A stretch of DNA of 64,000 bases from Rikenellaceae bacterium (GCA_015059735.1 SUZX01000010.1:1-64000), one strand, 5' to 3'. Numbered from the stretch's first letter, positions 34,950-45,618 are shown. A program made the numbers and translations. Notes: generated by a model not told the origin, from the letters alone.

Positions 34950-34980
34950 CAAAAATAGGTCTTTATAGGAGGTTTTCAAA
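34950..34980 (-). promoter_or_regulatory. Promoter of the fimbrillin-FISUMP gene
   Basis: On the minus strand TTTG (34980-34977), a 19-nt spacer and TATTTTTG (34957-34950), a full match to both boxes; predicted leader about 33 nt. Confidence 0.8.
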
Positions 34981-35122
34981 GTGAATTATCGGAATAAAAT
35001 AGCAAAATCAGTCGCAAAAATCGAGGTGCTGTCTGTAATGTCCAAAAAAAATGTAAAAGAGGAGAATGTGCAGTTCGAGAAGTCGGTGCATGGCTCGGTG
35101 ATGGTGTAGATATGATCACAAA

Positions 35123-35151
35123 AAAAGGAGTCAATTTCCTTGACTCCTTTT
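35123..35151 (-). terminator. Terminator of gyrA-TPR operon
   Basis: A perfect inverted repeat (AAAAGGAGTCAA/TTGACTCCTTTT) with a 5-nt loop. On the minus strand the GC core is followed by a T-run. Confidence 0.85.
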
Positions 35152-35185
35152 GGGGATGGGATCCTACCGGATCTTTATAATATGG

Positions 35186-36526
35186 TTACTTTTTAAGCTG
35201 ATTGTAAAGCTCGTTGTATTTGTTGTATTTCTCCATCATACCGGCTTCATCGCGCAGACGGAAACTGAGTTGTTTGAGCAGGTTGACTGCATCAAGATGT
35301 TTGGGTTGCAATTGGTGAGCTTTTTCCATGTAGGGTACAGCTTGCATATAAACAGCGTTAACCTTTTTCAGACCCTCCTCGTATGCGGCCATGCTGTTGT
35401 TCGGGATGTCGTTGAGTGCCTTGTTCATGTTGTCACCCTTAATCGTATAGAAGAGGCCTAAATAGTAGTTACCTTCAAACATTTCGGGTTTCAACTCAAC
35501 AACTTTTGCGAACGATGCAATACTTTCGTCGATGTTATTGAGTTTGTAGAATGTACGACCGCGACCAAACCAAAGATCGGTATTCTTCGGGTTGTTTTTG
35601 ATAGCCTCATCAATCATGCTGATCAAATTGGCGGGGTCACCCATGTCTTTCTCAGTAGTATAAAGGTTGATCAAACCGTCGAGAATGTTTTCATTCTTCG
35701 GGAACTTCTTGATACCGGTCTCCAACGTAGCTTTGGCTTTTTGCAAGTTGGCGGGATCTTGTGCCTTTTGGCCATAGTAGCAGTGGTAGAGGTAGTAGTA
35801 GATGTCACCCTCTTTATCGACATAATTCAGATCGAGAGCTTTGTTCAATACCTCAACTCCTTTGGCAAATGATGCGGGATTCTTGCCGCCATCTACTGTC
35901 AGATGATAACCTGCAAAGTAGAGCAACATAGGCTCGGAAGTACCATAAGCGGGGCATAACTGGGCCTCGTAAGCCAAAATGTAGGTGTTGGCTGCATCTA
36001 CATAGTTGCCCGTCGGGAAAAGCATGTCGCCACCTTGTTTGCAATAGTCGCAAATCATGGTCAATCCTGCTTTTACTTTCTCAGCACTTTTGGGATCCAA
36101 TTCATATGCTTTTTTGTAGGCAGCAATGGCTTTTGCCATCGCATCTTTTGCAACCTCCTCATTGATCTTCCATGCCACAATCATGTTATTTTTCAGGAAA
36201 ATCGTGATGTAAGGATACTCCCAAGTATCATAACTATTCGTCGAAACTTTTGCCGTTCCTTTGGACGAGGGTTCTCCAAGCAGTGGAGCAATCGTGTTTG
36301 CTGCCATTTTTGGGAAAATATTGGCAGTAGGGGCAATGGCTGCATCGTAGTAGGCTTTACCCAAATTGAGCCAAGTAGCGGCTTTGGTCGCTTTCTTGGG
36401 GTTTTTGGAGTCAGCCTCACACTTTGCAATTTTGGCGAGAAGAGCCTCTTTGTTGACTTTTTGAGCCTGAACAGCCGGAACTGCAACGATCAATGTTGCA
36501 AGAACCATCAAAATCATCTTTTTCAT
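35186..36526 (-). CDS. Secreted TPR protein
   Basis: A 446-residue protein with an ordinary signal peptide (MKKMILMVLATLIVAVPAVQAQ, cut after Ala21) and several tetratricopeptide-like repeats: AIAAYKKAYELDPKSAEKV near 132, then VEVLNKALDL, KATLETGIKKFPKNE, DLWFGRGRTFYKLNN and AVPYMEKAHQLQPKH. It probably sits in the periplasm or on the outer membrane as a scaffold; no partner is visible. It lies 47 bases after gyrA in the same direction and is probably co-transcribed. Confidence 0.88.
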   Translation of the reverse strand: MKKMILMVLATLIVAVPAVQAQKVNKEALLAKIAKCEADSKNPKKATKAATWLNLGKAYYDAAIAPTANIFPKMAANTIAPLLGEPSSKGTAKVSTNSYDTWEYPYITIFLKNNMIVAWKINEEVAKDAMAKAIAAYKKAYELDPKSAEKVKAGLTMICDYCKQGGDMLFPTGNYVDAANTYILAYEAQLCPAYGTSEPMLLYFAGYHLTVDGGKNPASFAKGVEVLNKALDLNYVDKEGDIYYYLYHCYYGQKAQDPANLQKAKATLETGIKKFPKNENILDGLINLYTTEKDMGDPANLISMIDEAIKNNPKNTDLWFGRGRTFYKLNNIDESIASFAKVVELKPEMFEGNYYLGLFYTIKGDNMNKALNDIPNNSMAAYEEGLKKVNAVYMQAVPYMEKAHQLQPKHLDAVNLLKQLSFRLRDEAGMMEKYNKYNELYNQLKK

Positions 36527-36573
36527 AGCTGATGAAATTAGTAAGTTAATGTATTGTTTTTTCTTGTTCTTGG

Positions 36574-39141
36574 TTACTCGTTTGTTGTTGTGGCGTTTGC
36601 TCCATCGTTTGTGGTTATTTCGGCCGATTCGGATAAGGGAGCTTCCTCTCCTTCGGGCAGAGCAACTTCTTCATCGTTGCGGGGTACTGCCATTACCGAG
36701 GCTATGGCATCTCCCTCACGCAGGTTGATGATCTTTACACCTTGTGTGGCACGGCCGGCCAAACGAATCTGCTCTACTGCCGTGCGGATTGTCAATCCCG
36801 AACGATTGATAATCATCAAATCGTTGTCATCCGTAACGGCTTGGATCGAGATCAAATTGCCGGTCTTTTCCGTGACGTTAATTGTTTTGACACCCTTACC
36901 TCCGCGATTGGTGATTCGGTATTCATCAAGGTCAGTACGCTTTCCGTATCCTTTCTCGCTGAGTACCAATACATCCTGTTTGGAGTCGGGCTCAATGCAG
37001 ATCATGCCGACGACTTCGTCGTTCTCTTCGATTGATATGCCACGCACACCGGCTCCGACACGGCCGATCGGGCGCACGGTCGATTCGTTGAAACGAATGG
37101 CTTTTCCGTTGCGAGCTGCAATCATCACTTCGGCATTTCCGCTGGTGAGTTTAGCTTCGAGGAGTTGGTCTCCCTCGCGGATGACGATGGCATTTACACC
37201 GCTTTGGCGGGGACGTGAATAGGCCTCCAACTTGGTCTTTTTAATCGTACCGTCTTTGGTACACATGATGATGTAGTTGTTGTTGATATACTCCTCATCA
37301 TTGAGATTCTTGACATTGATGTAGGCGCGGATTTTGTCATCCGATTCGATTTGAATAACGTTTTGAATGGCACGTCCTTTTGATGCGCGAGTTCCCTCCG
37401 GAATCTCATAGACTTTCAACCAGTAGCAACGACCTTTCTCCGTAAAGAAGAGCATTGTGTTGTGCATCGAAGCAACGTAAATATGCTCAATGAAATCTTC
37501 ATCGCGAGTTGCACTGCCCTTAACACCTACGCCTCCGCGATTCTGTGTGCGGTATTCGGCTAACGGTGTACGCTTGATGTAGCCCATGTGCGAGATGGTA
37601 ATTACCATGTCATCGTCGGCGTAGAAGTCTTCGGGATTGAACTCCTCCGAGGCATAGACGATCTCTGAACGACGTTCGTCGCCGTACTTCTCTTTCATCT
37701 CCAACAACTCCTCTTTGATGATCTCCATTTGCATTCCGATATTGGATAATACATCGCTGAGGTGCGCGATCAATGCCGTCAGTTTGTCGTGCTCGGCTTG
37801 TAATTTGCCATGTTCCAATCCTGTCAATGCACGCAGACGCATGTCAATAATGGCCGCAGCTTGGATTTCGCTCAATTCGAATCGCTCAATCATCGTACGT
37901 TTGGCAATATCGGGAGTTTGAGAGGAACGTATGATCTGTACGATTTCATCAATGTTGTCTTGGGCAATAAGCAAACCCTGCACGATGTGCAGACGCTCCT
38001 CAGCCTTGCGTTTGTCGTAACGTGCACGACGAACTACGACATCGTGGCGATGTTCAACGAAATTTTTGATCAGATCACGCATCGACAGCAACATCGGGCG
38101 ACCATTTACCAATGCAATGTTGTTTACGGCAAACGATGTTTGTAATGGAGTGTTCTTAAAGAGCGTGTTCAGTACAACGCTCGCTACGGCATCCTGTTTA
38201 AGGATGATGATGATACGTAAACCTTTGCGATCCGATTCGTCGTTGATGTAGGAGATGCCCTCGATCTTCTTCTCGTTGATCATGTCGGCAATCTTTTTGA
38301 TCATCTCGGCCTTGTTGACCATGTATGGAATCTCCGTTACCACGATACATTCGCGACCGCTCGGCGTATGCTCGATCTCTGTTTTGGCACGCATGATTAC
38401 GCGGCCGCGACCGGTCAGCATGGCCTCTTTGACACCTTCGTAGCCATAGATGATACCTCCTGTCGGGAAGTCGGGTCCTTTGACGTACTGCAACAACTCC
38501 TCGCCGGTGATTTCGGGGTTATCGACATAGGCGCAACAGGCATCGACTACTTCGCAAAGGTTGTGAGGTGCCATATTGGTTGCCATGCCGACAGCGATAC
38601 CGCTTGCACCGTTAACAATCAAAAGCGGGATCTTCGTGGGCAATACTGTTGGCTCGGGAATTGTATCGTCGAAGTTCAGCGTCCAATCGATTGTCTCTTT
38701 GTCGATGTCGGCCATTACCTCGTCGGTAATTTTTTTCATACGTGCTTCGGTATAACGCATGGCGGCCGGTGAATCGCCATCCATCGAACCGAAGTTACCT
38801 TGTCCGTCAACCAGCGGATAACGCATGGACCAATCTTGGGCCAAACGAACCATCGCTTCGTACACCGAGGAGTCGCCGTGAGGGTGGAATTTACCGAGTA
38901 CGTCACCGACGATACGAGCCGACTTACGGGTAGGTTTGTCGGAGTAGAGGTTGAGCTCCGCACTCATATCGTAAAGGATGCGGCGGTGTACGGGTTTTAA
39001 TCCATCGCGCACATCGGGTAATGCACGCGAAACAATGACCGACATCGAATAGTCGATGTACGCTGACTTCATCTGCTCTTCGATATTAATGGGAATGATA
39101 CGTCCCATCAAATCGGTATTCTTTTCGTCTCCAGTCAACAT
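36574..39141 (-). CDS. gyrA: DNA gyrase subunit A
   Basis: An 855-residue topoisomerase subunit that cuts and rejoins DNA; with GyrB it supercoils the chromosome. The active-site Tyr130 is in MRYTEAR. The quinolone-resistance region reads [12 protein letters not shown] (86-97): the position equal to E. coli Ser83 is Ser91 and that of Asp87 is Glu95, so there is no obvious resistance change. The C-terminal beta-pinwheel repeats run from about 520, and the tail is acidic and repetitive. It carries its own promoter, and the TPR gene follows. Confidence 0.98.
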   Translation of the reverse strand: MLTGDEKNTDLMGRIIPINIEEQMKSAYIDYSMSVIVSRALPDVRDGLKPVHRRILYDMSAELNLYSDKPTRKSARIVGDVLGKFHPHGDSSVYEAMVRLAQDWSMRYPLVDGQGNFGSMDGDSPAAMRYTEARMKKITDEVMADIDKETIDWTLNFDDTIPEPTVLPTKIPLLIVNGASGIAVGMATNMAPHNLCEVVDACCAYVDNPEITGEELLQYVKGPDFPTGGIIYGYEGVKEAMLTGRGRVIMRAKTEIEHTPSGRECIVVTEIPYMVNKAEMIKKIADMINEKKIEGISYINDESDRKGLRIIIILKQDAVASVVLNTLFKNTPLQTSFAVNNIALVNGRPMLLSMRDLIKNFVEHRHDVVVRRARYDKRKAEERLHIVQGLLIAQDNIDEIVQIIRSSQTPDIAKRTMIERFELSEIQAAAIIDMRLRALTGLEHGKLQAEHDKLTALIAHLSDVLSNIGMQMEIIKEELLEMKEKYGDERRSEIVYASEEFNPEDFYADDDMVITISHMGYIKRTPLAEYRTQNRGGVGVKGSATRDEDFIEHIYVASMHNTMLFFTEKGRCYWLKVYEIPEGTRASKGRAIQNVIQIESDDKIRAYINVKNLNDEEYINNNYIIMCTKDGTIKKTKLEAYSRPRQSGVNAIVIREGDQLLEAKLTSGNAEVMIAARNGKAIRFNESTVRPIGRVGAGVRGISIEENDEVVGMICIEPDSKQDVLVLSEKGYGKRTDLDEYRITNRGGKGVKTINVTEKTGNLISIQAVTDDNDLMIINRSGLTIRTAVEQIRLAGRATQGVKIINLREGDAIASVMAVPRNDEEVALPEGEEAPLSESAEITTNDGANATTTNE

Positions 39142-39177
39142 AATATTTTTGGGTAGTATTACCTATACTTTAACGGA

Positions 39178-39208
39178 CAAAAATAGTAATTTCTTGCGTT
39201 TTGAGCAA
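39178..39208 (-). promoter_or_regulatory. gyrA promoter
   Basis: On the minus strand TTG (39208-39206), a 20-nt spacer and TATTTTTG (39185-39178). Predicted leader about 30 nt. Confidence 0.7.
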
Positions 39209-39386
39209 TTTTTAGGTAAAAAAACGAGCGTGAATGGAAGAAAATTCTGTGGAACTGCTGTTTTTTGGCACTTTTTAGGCGATTTAAGCCCTTGAAAAAT
39301 ATTACCCGATAGGAGGTCGAGGTGTTTTGATCCAAATTTATCTAAGAAAGAAACATTCCGAGAGATGTACCCTCTCTCCCGTGCTG

Positions 39387-40709
39387 TTATTCGGTTTGGG
39401 CACGGATGGTACGCAGACGATCGGTCATTAGGTATTGGAACAAGCCGCGAAAGAACATGTAAAGTGTAAATGCCAACCATAACGCATTGTTGCCGATTAG
39501 TGGATAACCGATGTAATAGATGGCGAAATAGGAGGCTGTGGCCCAAAGCATCGAATTGCGCATGACACGGGTTTCGGTGGCTCCCACCATGATTCCATCC
39601 ATGATAAACGGCATGGCGGAGGCGATCGGAATCAGAATGATCCAAATGATATAGCGTTCCGCCGCAGCAATCAGTTCGGCGGCATTGCCGGTCGTATCGC
39701 TTACAAAGAGGTTGAGCAGATCACGCCACCAGATCAAATAGATGAGGATATATAGAGCCGAAACCGCAATGCCCCACCAAATACATCCACGCAAACTACG
39801 ATGTAATGAAAGGTTGTCGCGTGCCCCGATGAAACGGCCGGTAAGCGCTTCAGCGGCATAAGCAAAACCATCATTCATGTAAGAGAATAGGGTAAATAGT
39901 TGCAGTAACAATGTGTTTACTGCCAATAAGATGGGATTCTCCATGCGGGCAGAGGCTCCGGTAAAAAAGGTGTAAACCGCTACGATACAGAGTGTGCGGA
40001 GAATGATGTCGCGGTTGATGGCGAAGAAAACTTTCAATGGTTTCAGGTCGAAAACCGTACGCCAGTCGATATCGGTTAATAGTTTGCGATATTTGATCAG
40101 TAACAACACGACCGATAACATTACTCCGCACCATTGGGCAATGACCGAGGCATAGGCAATTCCGACAATTCCGAGGTTCAATCCAAATGCAAACCATAAA
40201 CTGAACCCTACATGTAATATGTTGACTATGATGGCTGTACACATGGGGATGGTTGCGTTTTGCATGCCAGTAAACCATCCATTAAATCCGAAGAGCAGAA
40301 TGCCGGCAGGAACGGCCCATATTCGGGCGTAGAAATAGTCTCGGGTCATCTCCCCACCGTTCATTGCCCAAAGAGCCAACTCGCCGATCGGGTATTGTAA
40401 AAGCATCATTAAAATACCGAGAGCCACAGAAACAGCAAGAGCACGTGTTAGCATGTTGGTACATTCTCGCCAATTGCCGGCTCCGAAAGCTTGTGCTGTC
40501 AAACCGCTAGTACCCATTCGGATAAATGAGCAGTTCCAATAGATGAAATTGAAAATCGAAACCCCAATGGCTAACGCTCCAATGGTTGAGGCGGAATCGT
40601 GCCCCCAGTGGCCAGCAATGGCTGTGGAGATAATGCCCATCAACGGAACAGTGATGTTCGAGATGATGTTTGGAAACGCAAGACGCAGGATTTCACGATT
40701 TATGCTCAT
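39387..40709 (-). CDS. MATE family (DinF-like) efflux transporter
   Basis: A 440-residue inner-membrane exporter with about 12 membrane segments in two related halves, starting MSINREILRLAFPNII. The first-helix pattern (P..GIISTAIAGHWG) and the repeat in the second half fit the DinF-type branch of the MATE family, which exports cationic drugs or metabolites with Na+ or H+. Substrate is unknown. It is divergent from the pseudouridine synthase gene, and is not part of the gyrA transcript. Confidence 0.92.
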   Translation of the reverse strand: MSINREILRLAFPNIISNITVPLMGIISTAIAGHWGHDSASTIGALAIGVSIFNFIYWNCSFIRMGTSGLTAQAFGAGNWRECTNMLTRALAVSVALGILMMLLQYPIGELALWAMNGGEMTRDYFYARIWAVPAGILLFGFNGWFTGMQNATIPMCTAIIVNILHVGFSLWFAFGLNLGIVGIAYASVIAQWCGVMLSVVLLLIKYRKLLTDIDWRTVFDLKPLKVFFAINRDIILRTLCIVAVYTFFTGASARMENPILLAVNTLLLQLFTLFSYMNDGFAYAAEALTGRFIGARDNLSLHRSLRGCIWWGIAVSALYILIYLIWWRDLLNLFVSDTTGNAAELIAAAERYIIWIILIPIASAMPFIMDGIMVGATETRVMRNSMLWATASYFAIYYIGYPLIGNNALWLAFTLYMFFRGLFQYLMTDRLRTIRAQTE

Positions 40710-40734
40710 GGCTCTAACGAATGAATAGCAAAGG

Positions 40735-40742
40735 CAAAGATA
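40735..40742 (-). promoter_or_regulatory. -7 box of the MATE gene
   Basis: TATCTTTG on the minus strand, 26 bases before the start codon; no clear -33 box. Confidence 0.5.
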
Positions 40743-40846
40743 AGTAGAATCATATAAAATGAAAAACGAAAGGCCAAATTATCGAAAGTCGGATTGTAGA
40801 AGATTGAAATTTGGCATACAATGTGCAACAATACAAAAAATTGGAT

Positions 40847-40854
40847 TACCTTTG
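40847..40854 (+). promoter_or_regulatory. -7 box of the pseudouridine synthase gene
   Basis: TACCTTTG matches TAnnTTTG, 15 bases before the ATG at 40869; no clear -33 box. Confidence 0.5.
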
Positions 40855-40868
40855 CGACGTAAATTAAC

Positions 40869-42185
40869 ATGAATATGAAAGATCAAAAAAACGGCTCGAT
40901 AGCAGTGCTTTCCCGATTTGGGCGAGATAAACGTGTACGTACTGCAACAGCTTCGACAGAGCGTATCGAGCGACGCCCGCGTTTGCAGCGTGATGCTGCC
41001 GATTCGGCGCAACCCTTTGGCGAGAGACCTCGCAGAACTTCGTATAATCCTCATTTCACTGTGGATAACCGTCCGATGTTTGATAAATCTTATCGCCATG
41101 AGCATTCGCGTGGTGACGAAGAGCGTTCGCATCGACAGTTTGGCGAGAAGCCGCATGGTCGGAAATCGACTTATGGTGAACGTAAATCCTATACCGATAA
41201 CGAGTACAAAGCGTATGGGGAATATAAATCACATGGCGAAAAAAGAGCTTTTGGAGAGCATAAACCATTCGGTGAAAAGAGAGCCTACGGCGAAAAAAAG
41301 AGTTTTGACGGTCGCGGAGGATTCCACAAATCCGGCGATAAATTTCGTGGTGGGAAATTTGCCGATAAGCAAAGAGAGGATCGCAAATATGGCGAAAAAT
41401 CGCATCGTTCGGGATTCGATCGTCGTGACGAAAAGCCCAATTATCCGCGTTACAACCCCGAAAAGCAGATCGGGGAGATACGCCTGAATCGTTTTATTGC
41501 CCAATCGGGAATTTGTTCGCGCCGTGAGGCCGATGATTTTATTTTGGCGGGACTTGTAACGGTCAATGGTAAAATTGTTACTGAGTTGGGAACCAAAGTA
41601 TTGCCGACCGATGAGGTGAAATTCAACGACAGCCGTGTGCAGGGTGAAAAGAAGGTTTATTTGGTGCTCAACAAACCCAAAGGATATGTTACTTCGCTCG
41701 ACGATCCGCATGCTACGAAAACCGTGATGGAATTGGTGTCGGGAGCCTGCGAAGAGCGTATATATCCGGTGGGACGATTGGATAAAAATAGTCTTGGTTT
41801 GCTGTTGTTCACTAACGATGGCGATCTGACCAAGCAATTGACCCATCCCTCTTACCGCAAAAAGAAAATCTATCAAGTAAGCCTTGATAAACCATTGTCG
41901 CGTGCCGATATGGACCGCATTGCCGAGGGTATCACGCTCGAAGATGGCGAGATCTTTGCTGACGAAATTTCCTATGTGAAAGAGAATAAGCAAGAGGTGG
42001 GTATCGAGATCCACTCGGGACGTAATCGTATTGTGCGACGCATCTTTGAATTTCTCGGTTATGAAGTAAAAAAACTCGATCGTGTATATTATGCAGGCTT
42101 GACGAAGAAGAATCTCAAACGAGGAGCTTGGCGTTTCCTCTCGAAAGAGGAGGTCGAACGACTGAAATCCGGATTGTACGACTAA
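40869..42185 (+). CDS. RsuA/RluB-family pseudouridine synthase with long repetitive N-terminal tail
   Basis: A 438-residue protein. The C-terminal 235 residues are a typical rRNA large-subunit pseudouridine synthase: an S4 RNA-binding domain from about 204 (IRLNRFIAQSGICSRREADD) and the catalytic domain with GRLDKNSLGLLLFTNDG (catalytic Asp) and HSGRNRIVRRIFE. The first 200 residues are strongly charged, low-complexity and rich in Arg, Lys, Gly and Tyr, with many copies of a FGEK/YGEK-like unit between about 90 and 180. E. coli RluB is 291 residues and has its basic tail at the C-terminus. The tail probably binds RNA and may drive condensation. Confidence 0.92.
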   Translation: MNMKDQKNGSIAVLSRFGRDKRVRTATASTERIERRPRLQRDAADSAQPFGERPRRTSYNPHFTVDNRPMFDKSYRHEHSRGDEERSHRQFGEKPHGRKSTYGERKSYTDNEYKAYGEYKSHGEKRAFGEHKPFGEKRAYGEKKSFDGRGGFHKSGDKFRGGKFADKQREDRKYGEKSHRSGFDRRDEKPNYPRYNPEKQIGEIRLNRFIAQSGICSRREADDFILAGLVTVNGKIVTELGTKVLPTDEVKFNDSRVQGEKKVYLVLNKPKGYVTSLDDPHATKTVMELVSGACEERIYPVGRLDKNSLGLLLFTNDGDLTKQLTHPSYRKKKIYQVSLDKPLSRADMDRIAEGITLEDGEIFADEISYVKENKQEVGIEIHSGRNRIVRRIFEFLGYEVKKLDRVYYAGLTKKNLKRGAWRFLSKEEVERLKSGLYD

Positions 42186-42203
42186 TTAGTAATGGTTATA
42201 TGA

Positions 42204-42240
42204 AACTCCTGTCTAAAAGAAATTTAGGCAGGAGTTTTTT
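42204..42240 (+). terminator. Terminator of the pseudouridine synthase gene
   Basis: A 14-bp stem with one G-U pair (AACTCCTGTCTAAA/TTTAGGCAGGAGTT) is followed by a run of T. Confidence 0.9.
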
Positions 42241-42341
42241 TTGATTGACCGACATTTGCAAATACGGTTTTGCTGTGAGTGCAAGAGATAGAAACGGGTG
42301 AATGAGTAATGTTTTGTGTAATCCCGTTATTAACTTTTGTC

Positions 42342-43859
42342 TTATTTATGTGTGTCTTTATACCAATTGGTTTGCTGGTTGTCGGTTACGTGGCGTAGCG
42401 AAGGCTCACTGATCGAAACCCCCGAATAGTGGGATATTGGGTTCATTTTGGAGTTGTAGGCCGAATAAAATTGTGGCGTGTGGAATCGGGTATTCGAAGG
42501 GAAAGCTCGCTCCATGATGGCTTGAAATTCGGTCAATAGTGTTTTATCGGTGCAGATCGTTTCGATGAAATGCTCCAAATCATAGAAAATGTGCGAATTG
42601 GCACCACCCTGCGAATAGATGCCTTCGTACGATTGTAATGTTTCGCGATCGTAGGCAGATGGATTGGCCGCTTGAATGCGGCGTACGACATCGGCCAATT
42701 GCTCCAACTCTGCCGTGACAGCTAGTGAGATACATCCCGACTGGGCGTTGTTTGGAACGCTGTTCCAATCGTTTAGATAGAAATCGTAGAATGTTTCGCA
42801 GGCTCCCGCGAGGTCGCAGGTGTTTCCTGTGTCGGCGAAGAGTTGGGGGATCAAACGATCGTAAGGGAATCCAGCTGCCATGATTTCGATAGGCGATGCG
42901 ATGATATAGTTTGCTGAATTTCGCAGGTCGTAAAGTGTTTCGATATTAGCCATGAAACAAGCATCGAATATAATCCAGTCCAACCGATATTCTTGGGCGG
43001 CAATGGCATCGGCCAATTGAACGATATTCATTTCGCGCGAAGGATCTCCAAAACAACGAGTCGGCAATGCGTTCGGCATGGGAATAAAAGTCTCATCCCT
43101 TTTCGAAATATGGTCGAAAGAGCGTGCCGTGAGATGATCTCCGGCCGGAAGCCATGCCTTGCCATGACTTCCGATGATCAGTCCGTAACGTTGGGCAGGA
43201 GCGATTCTGCCAACATCGGCCAAGAGTTGTTGAACAAACTCCGTTTCATTGGCGATAAACGGCTCGTAAACCTTGATCTCTTTGAATATGTTTGTATGTT
43301 GTGCGGCATCGTAGTAGATCTCTCCCAATGCTGCTTTGTCACCTCCCGTGCGAGGTTGTAAACAGATTAAAATGCGCCCATCACCCGGAGTTTGCGGATC
43401 TATTATGCGTCGGATTCCTTCGATATTGGCCTGATAGTAGGAACTGAGTTGTGTTCCCGGCATGTAGAGCAATACGGTTTGAGGAACAATGGCCGGCATT
43501 TGTGATACCGGTATTATGTGTGTTGCTTGCGGGTTGGCTGTCAGATGGAAACACAACTCTCCTAATGTAATACGCCCTCGCGAGTCATTGGCTTCCGTTG
43601 CGGTGATCGTTACGATCGAAGTCCCTGCCACTCCATGATCCGGAGTTGCTTCGAATCCCGAGCCGGAAACTGTCAGTTCCCACGCACCATCTGTGGTTAT
43701 AGATAGCGATGCTACGGCTCCGGCCTCGTTGCGGAGAACAACGGCAGTTTCTGAAACCTTCAATTGTCGGGGAAGATCGTTCTTTTCGCACCCTGCAATG
43801 GTAAGCAGACATACAAATAATATCCCACACAATACGAATCTTTGCATCTGTTTGATCAT
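42342..43859 (-). CDS. Clostripain-family (C11) cysteine peptidase lipoprotein with BACON-like domain
   Basis: A 505-residue envelope lipoprotein (lipobox TIAGC). Residues about 30-120 resemble a BACON-type beta-sandwich (VSETAVVLRNEAGAVASLSI). The clostripain-type catalytic domain follows, with His in GSHGKAWLP and Cys in IIFDACFMANIETLYDLR. Relatives cut after basic residues and are often self-processed. The frame is open to 43958, but that overlaps the gene upstream; ATG 43859 gives a good lipoprotein signal. It is the last gene of the ligA-dapA-DUF4919-C11 run on this strand. Confidence 0.9.
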   Translation of the reverse strand: MIKQMQRFVLCGILFVCLLTIAGCEKNDLPRQLKVSETAVVLRNEAGAVASLSITTDGAWELTVSGSGFEATPDHGVAGTSIVTITATEANDSRGRITLGELCFHLTANPQATHIIPVSQMPAIVPQTVLLYMPGTQLSSYYQANIEGIRRIIDPQTPGDGRILICLQPRTGGDKAALGEIYYDAAQHTNIFKEIKVYEPFIANETEFVQQLLADVGRIAPAQRYGLIIGSHGKAWLPAGDHLTARSFDHISKRDETFIPMPNALPTRCFGDPSREMNIVQLADAIAAQEYRLDWIIFDACFMANIETLYDLRNSANYIIASPIEIMAAGFPYDRLIPQLFADTGNTCDLAGACETFYDFYLNDWNSVPNNAQSGCISLAVTAELEQLADVVRRIQAANPSAYDRETLQSYEGIYSQGGANSHIFYDLEHFIETICTDKTLLTEFQAIMERAFPSNTRFHTPQFYSAYNSKMNPISHYSGVSISEPSLRHVTDNQQTNWYKDTHK

Positions 43860-43918
43860 TCGTTTTGTTGGATTGTTACTATCGGAATATGTTTGAGAAC
43901 ATTTCACTTGCGGAATGG

Positions 43919-44659
43919 CTATTTGTAAACTCGGGGTCTGAGATTGTTGAACTGCCATGTACGATCTCGTTTATAGGTGTATCCTTCTGGCTTATTTCGG
44001 TAAATACGGCTGAAATCGAAATAAATTCCTTTTCGTTTCTTTCCGGCAACTGTGTAAGGCACGGTTAATGGGATAAACTCGACATTTCGGCTTATGATAC
44101 GCGCCTTTCCATATGCGAGACCTTCGGCGGCAAGGACATCAAGGGCATGGTCGTACATCAAAATATGACGTGGGGTAGATTGAGTGAATCCGTCTCCCGA
44201 ATCAAGAATGGTTCGGATGATGCCGTTCATGTGATGATGGTAGATGCGTTCTTGAGTTTTATTGCCCAAAGCACCATGCGCAAAAGCCATCAGGTTGAGA
44301 ATTTTAGGACTGAACGGGTCTTTTTTGCGGGCTTCAGCTGCCGTTGATAATATTTGATTGAGGAGGTCCGGATCTGGTTTTTCGGGGTTGATTCCCGAGG
44401 CCAATAACAACAATTTGTCTAATGCCGGGTTGGTCTCAAACGGCTTGTAGGCGTCTTGATAGACGTACCCGTAATAGAGATAGTGGTAGTCGTCATCGTC
44501 AAGAGTTGTATCTCCATTGTTAAAACGCATGGTCAGCGTCGCATAGTTAAAACGCGACGCTGCATTCATGGTTTTGTCGAGAATATCCTCCTCGTTGGGA
44601 GTTTTTGCAGTAGCTGAGATTGTCAGCAACAGGAATAAGGCAAACAGGGCTTGTTTCAT
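43919..44659 (-). CDS. DUF4919-type secreted protein
   Basis: A 246-residue protein resembling DUF4919, a Bacteroidetes family of unknown function. The ATG at 44659 (MKQALFALFLLLTIS) gives a signal peptide ending near Ala19; the frame is open to 44710 but would overlap dapA. The mature protein has YHYLYYGYVYQDAYKPFE near residue 55 and HHHMNGII near 140, the latter a possible metal-binding cluster. It stands 28 bases after dapA and 59 before the C11 peptidase. Confidence 0.8.
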   Translation of the reverse strand: MKQALFALFLLLTISATAKTPNEEDILDKTMNAASRFNYATLTMRFNNGDTTLDDDDYHYLYYGYVYQDAYKPFETNPALDKLLLLASGINPEKPDPDLLNQILSTAAEARKKDPFSPKILNLMAFAHGALGNKTQERIYHHHMNGIIRTILDSGDGFTQSTPRHILMYDHALDVLAAEGLAYGKARIISRNVEFIPLTVPYTVAGKKRKGIYFDFSRIYRNKPEGYTYKRDRTWQFNNLRPRVYK

Positions 44660-44687
44660 GCGTTGCAGTTTTTCTGCTAACGTGTTT

Positions 44688-45578
44688 TTAACATAAATCG
44701 TATGTCGCAATCAACTTGCGGAATTTTTCGCGTAGTTGCTCCGATCCGGAAACCAATGGAAGACGTACCCGATCGCAAACAATTCCTTGTACCGCCAAAG
44801 CACATTTTGCACCTACGGGATTGCCCTCCTCAAAGAGTGCCACTACGGCCTCGTCCAATGTGGCATACTCTTGATCGGCGCCATCGAAATCACCGATTTT
44901 GGCGCGGTTGACACACTGCATGAATCGCTTGGGGAAAGCGTCGGCAGCAACCGAAATCACTCCATCACCACCACGACGCATCAACTCGATAGTCATGCCA
45001 TCGTCGCCGGAGAGTACAAGAAAGTTGTCGGGACGGTTGTCGAGAATCTGTTGCATTTGCTCGATATTGCCCGAGGCCTCTTTGATGCCGATAACATTGG
45101 GCATGTCGCGTGCGATGCGCAGCGTTGTTTCGGCGGTCATGTTCACACCCGTTCGACCCGGGATGTTATAAAGGATGATCGGTAGCGGCGAGTGCTCTGA
45201 AACGGTCTTGAAGTGTTGATAAAGACCCTCTTGCGATGGTTTGTTGTAGTAGGGAGTAACACTCAAAATGGCATCGGCTCCGCGTAGGTCGAATTCGCGT
45301 AACTGATCCAGAACCTCCGAGGTTGAGTTTCCTCCGCAACCCATCACCAAAGGAACACGTCCGGCGATGTGGTTGGTGATGAACATGGCAATTACAGCAC
45401 GTTCGGGCATGTAAAGAGTTGGCGTTTCTGCCGTAGTGCCGAGTGCTACTATATAATCTACTCCACCGTCGATCACATAATCGACCATGCGAGCCAAAGC
45501 TTCGTAATCAACACGGCCATCAAGGGTAAAGGGGGTAATCATTGCGGCTCCTACGCCGGCAAGTTTGTGTTGTAGCAT
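44688..45578 (-). CDS. dapA: 4-hydroxy-tetrahydrodipicolinate synthase
   Basis: A 296-residue cytoplasmic TIM-barrel aldolase that condenses pyruvate and aspartate semialdehyde, the first step of lysine and diaminopimelate synthesis. Key residues: GTTAETPTL near 47-55, Tyr in SVTPYYNKPS, YNIPGRTGVNM near 135, and the Schiff-base Lys in GIKEASGN near 161. It is 40 bases after ligA on the same strand. Confidence 0.97.
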   Translation of the reverse strand: MLQHKLAGVGAAMITPFTLDGRVDYEALARMVDYVIDGGVDYIVALGTTAETPTLYMPERAVIAMFITNHIAGRVPLVMGCGGNSTSEVLDQLREFDLRGADAILSVTPYYNKPSQEGLYQHFKTVSEHSPLPIILYNIPGRTGVNMTAETTLRIARDMPNVIGIKEASGNIEQMQQILDNRPDNFLVLSGDDGMTIELMRRGGDGVISVAADAFPKRFMQCVNRAKIGDFDGADQEYATLDEAVVALFEEGNPVGAKCALAVQGIVCDRVRLPLVSGSEQLREKFRKLIATYDLC

Positions 45579-45618
45579 TTTCTTTTATGTTTAGTTCTTT
45601 GTATGGTTCGGTAATCGT

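Noticed and set aside
37080..38900. Quinolone-resistance change in gyrA
   Set aside because: The Ser83-equivalent is still Ser. Glu at the Asp87-equivalent is conservative and may be the normal residue in the lineage.
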